A stretch of 13,054 nucleotides of DNA from Granulosicoccus sp964594905 (GCA_964594905.1 CAZQOI010000077.1:1-13054); one strand, 5' to 3'. Shown: positions 5,959 through 13,054, counted from the stretch's first letter. Translations and numbers: made by a program. Notes: generated by a model not told the origin, from the sequence alone.

Positions 5959-7718
5959 TATTGAACGGTTACCTGCCAAGTCCACAAAAATGTTCCAGCA
6001 TTGGGTTGCGCTTGACGAATCGCACCACTGACATCACTGACAATCAACTCAAGCGTGTGTTGCCCGCTTTCTGGACTTATGGATACTGTCTGCCTGTCAC
6101 TCTCGTCAGTAATATCTATGCCGTTCATTTTCCATTGAACGCTTTGTACGGCGTCACCGAACAGTGTACTTACCGAAAATTCCTGCTCCGTACCTGGCGT
6201 CATTAGCACAACATTCGAAACCGGTGAAAACCCGCGGATACCCTCCGTCATCTGATAAAGGCTGAGAATCCACTGTTCACTGTTGACTGCTCCAAAGGGT
6301 TGTGCATAGTCGCGCATTCGACTTGTAAACGTTGGGCGATATACCCCGCTCTGCTGATACAAACCACCTTCGAAAACACCAACGCCAGAATCGCCTTCAT
6401 GCATTGGTAAGTTGTCGAGTGAGTCTATCCATGCACGCCACGGAACTCGGCTGGGGTTGTCACTGAAGGCAATATTAGGATATTGCTGATTGGCAACGCC
6501 AGTTCCAAGTTGTTCGACGATTTCTGCATCAACGTATTCATCCGCGAGGCCAGCCAAACTGTGCCCAAGCTCGTGCAATGCAATTTCAGGTGAATAGGCA
6601 GATGTGATCGCGATACTACCGCCACTATTGGCACTACCACCAAAACGTAAGTCGTTAACTAGTAAAACTACTTGATCCAGATCTGGGTAGTCATCTAAGG
6701 CAGCTTGAAAAATCTTAAGCGTGTTCGCACAGACTAGACGAACAACGTTAAAGCAATTATATGCGCTATCAAACGCTGTGTTGCGGCTGTCGCTAAGATC
6801 ACTGTCATCAGCTCCAGAATCGCTTGAGATGGTTTTAATCATATGAATGTTGAACGCACCAAGATGGGCTGAAATTCCAGCGTCAGCGCGAAGTAGATCG
6901 ATAAAACCTTCTGCATGTTCGCGAAGCAATTGTTGTTGATCTAATCGGTAGCCATCGCCGAGAATGACTAGATCGACACCTGGGCCTCGTTGGCTGCCAA
7001 TCAGGGTACGACCTTTACCACTAGTCGATAACGGATGTAAGCGTATTGGGACGATGACACGCCGTGTAGCTCCAAATGTATCAGTAGCATTTAGCACCAG
7101 ATTTACATCGATAACCTCTGGTATCTCATTGACGTTTAGAAGAATGCTGCCATTGTCGACCCGAGCGCTAATGAACGCATTTGGTTCAACACTAAGATTG
7201 ACTGGATCACCATCGTTATCAACATCGTCTGGAAAAACCTGCACAACAAGCGATTGGCCAGCGTCCATAGCAGCTGGGAACTGGCTTAGATTCACAATAG
7301 GTAAGTCGTTGACATCAATCACTTCGATTACTAAACCCACCAGCTCGTCGAACAAGCCAGCAGAATCCGTAACTCGAAATGTTATGTTCCCGGTAAAACC
7401 AACATCAGCTTGCTGCGGTAACCCAGTCAGGCGCCCACTCTCAGCATTGAGTGACAACCAGTCGGGCAAACCACTAGCCGAAAACGATAGCTGATCGCCA
7501 TCAGGGTCCGATGCTTCTAGTTCTACAACGAAGGGCCTACCTTGCTCCGCGACTCGCGGAACATCAAAACCAATTACCGGCGGTTGGTTGACTCCATCGA
7601 GATCGTTAAGTGGCAAAATCTGTGAATCAGACGAGTCACAAGCCGATAGGCACAAAGCCAGAATCGAAATCGAAAGATTCCAAACTCGACTCTTTATTCT
7701 TTCGGCGTTAGCTAACAT
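5958..7718 (-). CDS. M64-family zinc metallopeptidase lipoprotein with Ig/cadherin-like domain
   Basis: The protein has 586 residues. Residues 1-27 are a lipoprotein signal with lipobox LSAC (Cys27), followed by Asp28. Residues about 45-140 are a cadherin/He_PIG-type Ig domain (DPDGDQLSFSASGLPDWL, then a VTDSAG turn and VNDLP end). A second beta region spans about 141-230. The peptidase domain runs from about 235 to 490: the strand VDLVILGDGY (248-257), then HELGHSLAGLADEY (382-395), giving zinc ligands His382 and His386, catalytic Glu383 and a probable third ligand among the acidic residues at 393-394. This matches family M64, founded on the clostridial IgA peptidase. A C-terminal beta domain (about 505-586) follows. 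It presumably cleaves extracytoplasmic proteins; the substrate is unknown. A strong GGAGG lies only 2 nt before the ATG at 7718, unusually close, but no better in-frame start is visible. The gene lies 41 bp downstream of dat. Confidence 0.88.
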   Translation of the reverse strand: MLANAERIKSRVWNLSISILALCLSACDSSDSQILPLNDLDGVNQPPVIGFDVPRVAEQGRPFVVELEASDPDGDQLSFSASGLPDWLSLNAESGRLTGLPQQADVGFTGNITFRVTDSAGLFDELVGLVIEVIDVNDLPIVNLSQFPAAMDAGQSLVVQVFPDDVDNDGDPVNLSVEPNAFISARVDNGSILLNVNEIPEVIDVNLVLNATDTFGATRRVIVPIRLHPLSTSGKGRTLIGSQRGPGVDLVILGDGYRLDQQQLLREHAEGFIDLLRADAGISAHLGAFNIHMIKTISSDSGADDSDLSDSRNTAFDSAYNCFNVVRLVCANTLKIFQAALDDYPDLDQVVLLVNDLRFGGSANSGGSIAITSAYSPEIALHELGHSLAGLADEYVDAEIVEQLGTGVANQQYPNIAFSDNPSRVPWRAWIDSLDNLPMHEGDSGVGVFEGGLYQQSGVYRPTFTSRMRDYAQPFGAVNSEQWILSLYQMTEGIRGFSPVSNVVLMTPGTEQEFSVSTLFGDAVQSVQWKMNGIDITDESDRQTVSISPESGQHTLELIVSDVSGAIRQAQPNAGTFLWTWQVTVQ

Positions 7719-7732
7719 GACCTCCAGTCCAT

Positions 7733-7760
7733 ATCGCAGCCTACGTCCTTAGGCCACGAT
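7733..7760 (-). promoter_or_regulatory. Strong RNA hairpin between dat and the M64 peptidase gene
   Basis: On the minus-strand transcript, ATCGTGGCCTA (7760-7750) and TAGGCTGCGAT (7743-7733) form an 11-pair stem around the 6-nt loop AGGACG. Two pairs are G-U wobbles, and the same positions are C-A mismatches if the plus strand is read, so the structure belongs to the minus-strand RNA. It begins at the last base of the dat stop codon and ends 6 nt before the GGAGG of the peptidase gene. No U run follows, so it is not a standard intrinsic terminator. An mRNA-stabilising or processing element, or a control on peptidase translation, are options. Confidence 0.55.
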
Positions 7761-8623
7761 TAAATGATTAAGTCTTCACGCGCAAGAGCTGTTTCGATAT
7801 AGATCTTGCGAAGCTCAGTGCTGACGGGCCCTGGTTTTCCGTTTCCTAGTACAGTTTCATCGATACTAATCACTGGCATCACGAACGAGGATGCACTGGT
7901 TACGAATGCTTCGTTCGCTTGTTTGGCATCATCCACAGAAAAGGGTTCCTCGAGAATTTCGTAATTCGCCTTTTTTGCAAAATGCAAAACTGCTGTTCGT
8001 GTAATTCCGCTCAGGATTTCACTGCCAAGATGACGCGTCTGGATGACACGATCAGACCTAACTATATAGGCATTATTTGAAGTTCCTTCGGTAATAAAAC
8101 CGTCTTCCACCATCCAGGCGTCATCAGCTCCAGCATCAACCGCAGCTTGTTTAGCAAGACTTGGCGCCAACAATCCAACGGTCTTGATATCGCGGCGTTT
8201 CCAACGGATATCGGGAATCGTGATGATCTTCATGCCCGTCTCAGCCATTGGTGAGTCGAGTAGAGATTTACTTTGCGTAAACATGACCAAAGATGATTTT
8301 GGATTATCAGGAAACGCAAAGTCACGCTCTGCGACTCCACGGGACACCTGAAGATATAAAAGACCCTCATCAATGTTATTCATGGCGACAAGCTTTTCTT
8401 GCGCCGCGACTATTTCCGCATCAGAACACGGAGCTGCCATAGAAAGTTCTGACAGAGACCTCGCAAGCCGCGTCAGATGCGCTCGGTTATCGATTAATCG
8501 GCCACCAAGTACTGTCGCTACTTCATAAACTGCATCAGCAAATAGAAACCCTCTATCCAACACCGAGATCTTGGCATCCTGCTCCGCGACGAATTCACCA
8601 TTGACATAAAACGTTCGGGTCAT
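7760..8623 (-). CDS. dat: D-amino-acid (D-alanine) aminotransferase, PLP fold type IV
   Basis: The protein has 287 residues, close to the usual length of about 280. Class IV aminotransferase signatures appear in order: an N-terminal strand YVNGEF and DRGFLFADAVYEV (residues 23-35, typical of D-amino-acid transaminase), an arginine-containing LQVSRGVAERDF, then RRDIKTVGLLAPSLAKQ, in which Lys147 should bind pyridoxal phosphate, and EGTSNN (179-184), with Glu179 contacting the cofactor. It reversibly moves an amino group between a D-amino acid such as D-alanine and 2-oxoglutarate, yielding pyruvate and D-glutamate, in the cytoplasm. A branched-chain aminotransferase is the main alternative, but the N-terminal signature fits D-alanine transaminase better. 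It starts 3 nt after the HAD gene stop, so it is the last gene of the lut operon. Neighbouring lactate oxidation also makes pyruvate, which may explain the linkage. Confidence 0.88.
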   Translation of the reverse strand: MTRTFYVNGEFVAEQDAKISVLDRGFLFADAVYEVATVLGGRLIDNRAHLTRLARSLSELSMAAPCSDAEIVAAQEKLVAMNNIDEGLLYLQVSRGVAERDFAFPDNPKSSLVMFTQSKSLLDSPMAETGMKIITIPDIRWKRRDIKTVGLLAPSLAKQAAVDAGADDAWMVEDGFITEGTSNNAYIVRSDRVIQTRHLGSEILSGITRTAVLHFAKKANYEILEEPFSVDDAKQANEAFVTSASSFVMPVISIDETVLGNGKPGPVSTELRKIYIETALAREDLII

Positions 8624-8626
8624 TTC

Positions 8627-9352
8627 TTAATTTCCAAGTAAAAGGCGATGCAATTCAGGAATACCGCTAACAACATGATGCGGCTTGTCTATTTCTTCTG
8701 GCCACTGTGTGTCGAGCTGATTAAACCACAGTGTTTGAACACCTGCATTGTGGCCTCCCCCGACATCTGTCTCGGGGTTATCGCCAACGTGCAGCAAAGC
8801 GTGCGGCGGTAAGGCAAACCGTTCCAGGCAGCGATCAAACATGTCAGGCTCCGGTTTGGGCGGACTATCAAGTGAAGCGGCTTGCATTTCGTCGAAATAT
8901 TGCGCAATACCAATTTGTTCAAGATCGGCATTGCCGTTAGTAATAGCTGCGAGTCGGTACTGTTTCCGCAATGCCTCCAGCATATCGATGACACCGTCGT
9001 ATAACTGAACCTCACTACGAGCTCGATAAAACACAGAGAACGCAGTATCGGCGATATCTGGATCATAGTCATGGGCCAGCAAGAGTCGACGAATGGACTC
9101 AACGCGAAGTGCTGTTACATCGGCTTTCAGGTGTGGAAGTTCGCCGGCCAGGTCCAATCGTTGATTTTGCAACGATTGCGGAGTATGTGCGTCCGTTATT
9201 CGAGGTGTTTCAGCAGATAACCATCGGTACAGGGTCTCTTCCGCTGCAACGATAGCAGGCGCACAATCCCAAAAGGTGTCATCAAGATCAAAACTGATCG
9301 CTTTAATTTTTGTCAGCGAGACTAACTCTGCACGGCTTGCAATAGTTTTCAT
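8627..9352 (-). CDS. HAD-superfamily phosphatase, YigB-like
   Basis: The protein has 241 residues, near the 238 of E. coli YigB. The HAD motifs are complete: FDLDDT with nucleophile Asp22 and acid/base Asp24, AITNGN with Thr138, PKPEPDMF with Lys166, and HVGDNPETDVGG with Asp191 and Asp196 for magnesium. A helical cap (about residues 30-115) makes it a subfamily I enzyme. YigB dephosphorylates FMN and the riboflavin precursor 5-amino-6-(5-phosphoribitylamino)uracil. Family members are promiscuous, so the exact substrate is uncertain. Its ATG overlaps the lutC stop as ATGA, indicating translational coupling. A flavin or phosphoglycolate-type housekeeping role is possible; a specific link to lactate use is not obvious. 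Confidence 0.85.
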   Translation of the reverse strand: MKTIASRAELVSLTKIKAISFDLDDTFWDCAPAIVAAEETLYRWLSAETPRITDAHTPQSLQNQRLDLAGELPHLKADVTALRVESIRRLLLAHDYDPDIADTAFSVFYRARSEVQLYDGVIDMLEALRKQYRLAAITNGNADLEQIGIAQYFDEMQAASLDSPPKPEPDMFDRCLERFALPPHALLHVGDNPETDVGGGHNAGVQTLWFNQLDTQWPEEIDKPHHVVSGIPELHRLLLGN

Positions 9353-10005
9353 TCAGCGTCACTTGCTACAAGTAACACATGCATACGCCTGGGCCCATGC
9401 GCACCAATTTCAATTGTTTGCTCTATATCAGCGGTACGCGAAGGACCAGTTATAAAATTTAATGCGCGCGGTAGAGAATTGAGCGCTCGGAGGTGATCGA
9501 ATACACCGTCAACATGGCGAACAATCTGGTTTTCATGAAGAACCAGAATATGTGTTTCTGGTAGAAAATTAAGTGTTGCAGGTGTATCCCCTGAGCTTGC
9601 AGTGACAATACTACCGGTTTCGGCAACTGCTGCGAGACAGGGCGTAACACTGATTGCTTCCTCACCACTGGCCGCTCCAGAACTCGTCTTGTTAGACCAG
9701 TCAAGATCTTTAAGCGCCGGAGCGACCGTTATATCCCCATCGAGGTTGTTGGATTCGCAATACCATTCAACTGCTTTGACAACATCGTCACGAGTCTGCA
9801 ATCGAACCACACTCATCAGTACTGATTCCATCTTCTCAATCAGGACGGCTATCGTGTCATCAGGTATAGCCGGCAAAGTATGCGAAGGTGGCGCTGATAG
9901 ACGTGATTTGACAGTCGATGGCACATCATCGTTTATTGACAATACCGCATTGTCACGCCCAAGCGCCGAGCCTATTCGCCCCAGGATCTGATCACGCGCA
10001 CTCAT
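9349..10005 (-). CDS. lutC: LutC, lactate utilisation protein C (LUD domain)
   Basis: The protein has 218 residues, normal for the family. It is a single LUD (DUF162) domain. The conserved end is visible as FITGPSRTADIEQTIEIGAHGPRRMHVLL (residues about 185-213), preceded by a central segment AETGSIVTASSGDTP (about 132-146). The N-terminal part is helical with MSARDQILGRI. LutC is the third component of the cytoplasmic LutABC complex that oxidises L-lactate to pyruvate, homologous to E. coli YkgG. It overlaps lutB by ATGA and overlaps the HAD gene by ATGA. Confidence 0.92.
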   Translation of the reverse strand: MSARDQILGRIGSALGRDNAVLSINDDVPSTVKSRLSAPPSHTLPAIPDDTIAVLIEKMESVLMSVVRLQTRDDVVKAVEWYCESNNLDGDITVAPALKDLDWSNKTSSGAASGEEAISVTPCLAAVAETGSIVTASSGDTPATLNFLPETHILVLHENQIVRHVDGVFDHLRALNSLPRALNFITGPSRTADIEQTIEIGAHGPRRMHVLLVASDAE

Positions 10006-11432
10006 GATGAACGCCCATCGCGACTGGCCTTATACAACTGCATAAAAGTCGACTTGCCCTGTGGTGCGGGGAGATCACGTCCCGCTGTCCACTGGGATGC
10101 CAGCGGTAATTTTTTGAATGCCCCTCTTTTTCTACCAAGACGAGACAAGCACCCAACTCCAACACGTGTGATCGCGTGATACAGCGCCGGTCGTTTGGCC
10201 AAACTAGCCCATACAGATAAACCAAAACGGCTCGGGCGACTTTGCAAGTGTTTGAGGAATGTCTGGCGCCGATGTTTACGCAATAGATCTGGCAGTGGGA
10301 TGCTCATCGGACAAACCTCCGCACAGCGACCATTCAAGGTACAAGCATGCGGCAGATCAGGCGCGTTTTCGATGCCGATCATCGCTGGCGTTACAACCGA
10401 TCCCATTGGACCGGGGTATACCCAGCCATAAGCATGCCCACCCACAGAACCGTATACCGGGCAATGGTTGATGCAGGCTCCACAACGAAAACACCTCAGC
10501 ATCTCTCTTAACTCGCCGCTGAGCATGTCTGTGCGATGATTGTCGACGAGAACAATATGAAACTGTTCTGGACCATCAATATCACCATCTCGTTTTGGTC
10601 CACTCATCAAACTCGTGTAATTGGAAAAGTGTTGACCAGTGGCGCTTCTTGCAAGAAGCCTAAGCAAGCAGCTAGCGTCTTCGAGCGTTGGTACTACTTT
10701 CTCTATTCCAACAATCACGATTTGCACACGTGGCAAATTTGATGTCAGGTCGCCATTTCCTTCATTAGTGACCAATACGTGCTGACCAGTTTCGGCAATC
10801 AAAAAATTTGCGCCAGTAATACCGACGTCAGCGGTACGAAATTTTTCTCGTAATACTGTACGGGCTTCATTAACGAGAGCCGTTCGATCAATCAATTTTT
10901 CAGTTAGTCCATACTGAGCATGATGCTCATGAAATAACTTGGATACTTGCTCCTTGGTTTTGTGAATAGCGGGGGCAATGATGTGGCTCGGAGCTTCTTC
11001 GGCCAATTGAATGATGTACTCCCCAAGATCTGTTTCGATTGGCTCAAGGCCAGCGGCTTTCAAGGCGCCGTTCAGGTTCGCCTCCTCACCGACCATTGAT
11101 TTTCCTTTGGTAACAGTCTTGGCATTTACCGACTTGCAGATATCAACGATGATGTCATTCGCATCGCTTGATGTATTTGCCCAGTGAACTTCCCCACCAT
11201 TACGTTTTACTGATGCCTCGTACGCAACTAGATAATGATCAAGATTCTCCAACACATGATTTTTCAGCGCCTTGGCTTCGTCTCTAATTACCTGCCATTC
11301 AGGTACTAGAGCAACAGCCGCCGATCGTTTGCCAATAAAACCGGCTTTAACATTTGATAGCGCGGCTTTTAGGTCTTCATCAAGCAGGGCTTCACGAACA
11401 TTGTTTTTAAACCCGAGAGATTGTGATTCCAT
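10002..11432 (-). CDS. lutB: LutB, iron-sulfur lactate oxidation protein
   Basis: The protein has 476 residues, the usual LutB length. The start at 11432 is fixed by a strong GGAGGTG 7 nt upstream; an in-frame ATG at 11468 lies inside lutA. An N-terminal LUD domain spans about residues 60-300 (KSMVGEEANLN, ETDLGEYI, TGANFLIAETGQHVLVTNEGN, GPEQFHIVLVDN). A ferredoxin-like domain follows: the first cluster motif CFRCGACINHCP has Cys314, 317, 320 and 324; the second, CTLNGRCAEVCP, has Cys364, 370 and 374. The C-terminal LutB domain ends with WTAGRDLPAPQGKSTF. It is the electron-transfer core of the LutABC lactate oxidase, homologous to E. coli YkgF. In the second cluster motif the usual second Cys is Asn367. 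The gene begins 1 bp after the lutA stop. Confidence 0.93.
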   Translation of the reverse strand: MESQSLGFKNNVREALLDEDLKAALSNVKAGFIGKRSAAVALVPEWQVIRDEAKALKNHVLENLDHYLVAYEASVKRNGGEVHWANTSSDANDIIVDICKSVNAKTVTKGKSMVGEEANLNGALKAAGLEPIETDLGEYIIQLAEEAPSHIIAPAIHKTKEQVSKLFHEHHAQYGLTEKLIDRTALVNEARTVLREKFRTADVGITGANFLIAETGQHVLVTNEGNGDLTSNLPRVQIVIVGIEKVVPTLEDASCLLRLLARSATGQHFSNYTSLMSGPKRDGDIDGPEQFHIVLVDNHRTDMLSGELREMLRCFRCGACINHCPVYGSVGGHAYGWVYPGPMGSVVTPAMIGIENAPDLPHACTLNGRCAEVCPMSIPLPDLLRKHRRQTFLKHLQSRPSRFGLSVWASLAKRPALYHAITRVGVGCLSRLGRKRGAFKKLPLASQWTAGRDLPAPQGKSTFMQLYKASRDGRSS

Positions 11433-11433
11433 T

Positions 11434-12198
11434 TCAGTCCACCTCCCCGTCACCAATGCCCGCAACATCAGACATATCAGCCAACACCTCAGCTACGTGA
11501 TAAACCTTCATCGGCCGCTTCAGACGTTTAAGCCTGCCACTAATATTAAGAAGACAACCAAGATCACCACCCAGAAGAGTGCTAGCCTCGGTCTGCTCAG
11601 CCAGCGCGAGTTTGTCGGTGACCATTCGTTCTGATATATCCGGGTACTTAACGCAAAACGTTCCGCCAAAGCCACAACAAACATCGGTATCGTCCATTTC
11701 AACAAGCTCCATACCTTCCACATTTGCCAGTAAGGCTCGCGGTTGATCTTTTATTCCCAACTCGCGAAGGCCCGAGCAACTGTCATGGTAGGTAACTCTG
11801 CCAGGGTAATTTGCGACGATCGCTGGTTTGCCCAATACATCCACCAAAAAGCTTGTCAGTTCGTAGGTACGCTCAGCTAAAGACCGTGATTCAGCCTGCA
11901 ATTCGCTGTCATCATCGAATAGTGTTGTGTAGTGCTCCTTGAGCATGCCCGCACAGGATCCAGATGGCGCAACGACGTAATCAAAATCTGCGAATGCTTT
12001 GATCACATTTCTGGCAATACTACGTGTAGATTCGTCATCACCACTGTTGAAGGCAGGTTGCCCACAGCAAGTTTGCGCATTTGGCACTTCTACGACACAG
12101 CCAGCTTGCTCGAGCAGGCGAATCGATGCAAACCCGACATTTGGTCGATGTAGATCAACCAGACAGGTCACGAACAGCCCCACTCGAGGTGACGACAT
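11434..12198 (-). CDS. lutA: LutA, CCG-domain lactate oxidation protein
   Basis: The protein has 254 residues. The start at 12198 is chosen because GGAG lies 9 nt upstream and VGLFVTCLVD then begins at residue 6 as in the family; the ATG at 12234 would add 12 atypical residues. Two CCG domains are visible: TCCGQPAFNSG with Cys44-Cys45 and DVCCGFGGTFCVKYP with Cys174-Cys175, plus Cys82 in GSCAGM and Cys141 in HDSCSGLRELG. These bind an iron-sulfur centre of the type found in heterodisulfide reductase and glycolate oxidase GlcF. LutA works with LutB and LutC to oxidise L-lactate to pyruvate. It is homologous to E. coli YkgE and is the promoter-proximal gene of the operon. Confidence 0.93.
   Translation of the reverse strand: MSSPRVGLFVTCLVDLHRPNVGFASIRLLEQAGCVVEVPNAQTCCGQPAFNSGDDESTRSIARNVIKAFADFDYVVAPSGSCAGMLKEHYTTLFDDDSELQAESRSLAERTYELTSFLVDVLGKPAIVANYPGRVTYHDSCSGLRELGIKDQPRALLANVEGMELVEMDDTDVCCGFGGTFCVKYPDISERMVTDKLALAEQTEASTLLGGDLGCLLNISGRLKRLKRPMKVYHVAEVLADMSDVAGIGDGEVD
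11440..11446 (-). promoter_or_regulatory. Strong ribosome binding site of lutB
   Basis: GGAGGTG on the coding strand, inside the last codons of lutA and 7 nt before the ATG at 11432. It decides the lutB start and suggests lutB is made at a high level. Confidence 0.75.
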
Positions 12199-12224
12199 CG
12201 TGTAAAACTCCGCGCAAAACCGAA

Positions 12225-12253
12225 AGTCTTGCACCCGCTCTATACTGTGTCAA
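12225..12253 (-). promoter_or_regulatory. Probable promoter of the lut operon
   Basis: A perfect TTGACA (12253-12248) is followed after 17 nt by AAGACT (12230-12225), a 3 of 6 match preceded by TGC as in extended -10 elements. Transcription would start near 12218, leaving a leader of about 20 nt with GGAG (12211-12208) before lutA. The -35 box lies inside the perfect palindrome TGTCA-A-TGACA (12248-12258), which also covers the start codon of the divergent hydrolase gene. Confidence 0.45.
12241..12246 (+). promoter_or_regulatory. Possible -10 element of the divergent hydrolase gene
   Basis: TATACT, a 5 of 6 match, lies 6 nt before the ATG at 12253, so transcription would begin at or next to the start codon. 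No -35 hexamer of quality is found 16-18 nt upstream. No ribosome binding site precedes the ATG. Confidence 0.3.
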
Positions 12254-13054
12254 TGACAGACGATGCAATCGCGAAAAAAATTCCTTGTCAAGGGAGTCCA
12301 GAGCAACAGCTCGCGTTGATTACAACGTGGGCCGAAGCCTCGCCCGAGACAAAGGACAAACCAGGCTCCCCACTCCCCCACGTTCTACTCTGCAGCGGTT
12401 TCCACTCAAATATGCGAGGCACCAAATGTATTGCGCTCGCTGAGCATGCAGCTGAAATTGGTTATAACTTCACTCGCTTCGACTATCGCGGACATGGCGA
12501 ATCCGATGGCGAGGCCATCAATTGCACACTCACCGACTGGCTCGCTGACACCGAAACCGTGATCGACTCCCTGGAGGGCCCTGTTCTTCTGATTGGATCT
12601 TCCATGGGCGCTTGGCTAGCCACCCATGCGGCGATTAGACGTCCTAATCGGATCGTCGGATTACTACTGATCGCAGCCGCCCCAGACTTTGTCACCGAAT
12701 TAATCGAGCCTGCACTGGATCATCAGCAGCGCTGGCAGCTGGAGACCGGAGAAGCCGTGTTTCTGCCCAGCAATTATGATGAACCGCCGCGCCCGATCAC
12801 ACAGGATTTTATTAATAGTGGTCGGGAACTCGCCTTACTCCAAAGCAACACGAGTGTGTCCGCAATAAAAATACCTGTACGGCTTTTACATGGGACTGGG
12901 GATACGGATGTGCCATGGCAGATGGCAGAAAGACTAATGCAAGGTTTTGGAGGCGAGGCGCGTCTGAATCTTTTGCATCGGGCCGATCATCGCTTGTCAG
13001 ATGAAAGGAGCCTCGCTGTTATCAAACGCGAATTGCTTGATCTGATCCAGGAAA
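12253..13054 (+). CDS. ABHD10-like alpha/beta hydrolase, C-terminus beyond window
   Basis: The frame is open from the ATG at 12253 to the right edge, giving 267 visible residues, close to complete for the family. The pattern follows the ABHD10 (acyl-protein thioesterase, acyl-glucuronidase) group: SGFHSNMRGTKCIALAEH (48-65), TRFDYRGHGESDG (74-86), the nucleophile elbow GSSMG with Ser117, PSNYD (172-176), the acid at Asp217 in LLHGTGDTDVPW and His246 in ADHRLSD. It should hydrolyse an ester or thioester; the substrate is unknown, and a plain carboxylesterase is the alternative. The start has no ribosome site, though a -10-like box sits just upstream, so a leaderless transcript is possible. It is divergent from lutA and the only plus-strand gene seen. 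Confidence 0.88.
   Translation, partial: MTDDAIAKKIPCQGSPEQQLALITTWAEASPETKDKPGSPLPHVLLCSGFHSNMRGTKCIALAEHAAEIGYNFTRFDYRGHGESDGEAINCTLTDWLADTETVIDSLEGPVLLIGSSMGAWLATHAAIRRPNRIVGLLLIAAAPDFVTELIEPALDHQQRWQLETGEAVFLPSNYDEPPRPITQDFINSGRELALLQSNTSVSAIKIPVRLLHGTGDTDVPWQMAERLMQGFGGEARLNLLHRADHRLSDERSLAVIKRELLDLIQE

Noticed and set aside
6964..7494. Plus-strand open frame of 176 codons
   Set aside because: It is antisense to the Ig-like region of the M64 peptidase, Ser/Thr/Arg-rich without recognisable motifs, with no plus-strand promoter or ribosome site seen.
7733..7760. Hairpin considered as an intrinsic terminator of the lut operon
   Set aside because: No U-rich tract follows on the minus strand, only a purine-rich segment with the next ribosome site.
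12248..12258. Palindrome TGTCAATGACA considered as a lut regulator operator
   Set aside because: The arms are only 5 bp and I could not match it to a known LutR, LldR or CRP/FNR site; it is kept only as part of the promoter overlap observation.
12483..12695. Minus-strand open frame of 70 codons
   Set aside because: It is antisense to the nucleophile-elbow region of the alpha/beta hydrolase, whose motifs are complete on the plus strand.

Overview
The window reads as part of a Gram-negative chromosome, most likely a gammaproteobacterium. The grounds are lipoproteins with lipoboxes, a TolA-like periplasm-spanning coiled-coil protein, a YigB-type phosphatase and a proteobacterial-type LutABC set; the genus cannot be fixed from the sequence. 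All genes but one lie on the minus strand. No tRNA, rRNA, CRISPR array or mobile element was seen.

Right part, 7760-12198, minus strand: a tightly packed catabolic operon, lutA-lutB-lutC-HAD phosphatase-D-amino-acid aminotransferase. The junctions are 1 bp, ATGA overlap, ATGA overlap and 3 bp. LutABC is the iron-sulfur lactate-oxidising system that makes pyruvate, and the aminotransferase also makes or consumes pyruvate (with D-alanine), so the operon converges on pyruvate. No lactate permease or lut regulator is in view. Divergent from lutA, across only 54 bp, a plus-strand ABHD10-like alpha/beta hydrolase runs off the right end. Its start codon sits inside the probable lut promoter.

Middle, 5539-7718, minus strand: a lipoprotein with a cadherin/Ig-like domain and an M64 zinc peptidase domain (HELGH), followed by a small secreted protein of unknown function whose ATG overlaps the peptidase stop (TAATG). 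A strong RNA hairpin separates dat from the peptidase gene.

Left part, 1-5383, minus strand: a three-gene envelope cassette. (i) A protein of about 826 residues with an N-terminal cytoplasmic region, one membrane segment, a long Ala/Glu/Arg-rich coiled coil with 39-bp tandem repeats and a probable NTF2-like C-terminal domain. The assembly has a 100-N placeholder gap inside its repeats. (ii) A 201-residue protein with signal peptide, Ig/FN3-like domain, glycine-rich hydrophobic segment and Gly/Ser tail. (iii) A large lipoprotein with two beta modules, nine thrombospondin type 3 calcium-binding modules at an exact 120-nt period, and a Thr/Gly linker running off the left end. This cassette has the look of an inner-membrane-to-surface assembly with a calcium-binding stalk and is the least explained part of the window.

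Intergenic space is small throughout. The longest non-coding stretch (5384-5538) carries an inverted repeat and a possible promoter for the cassette.
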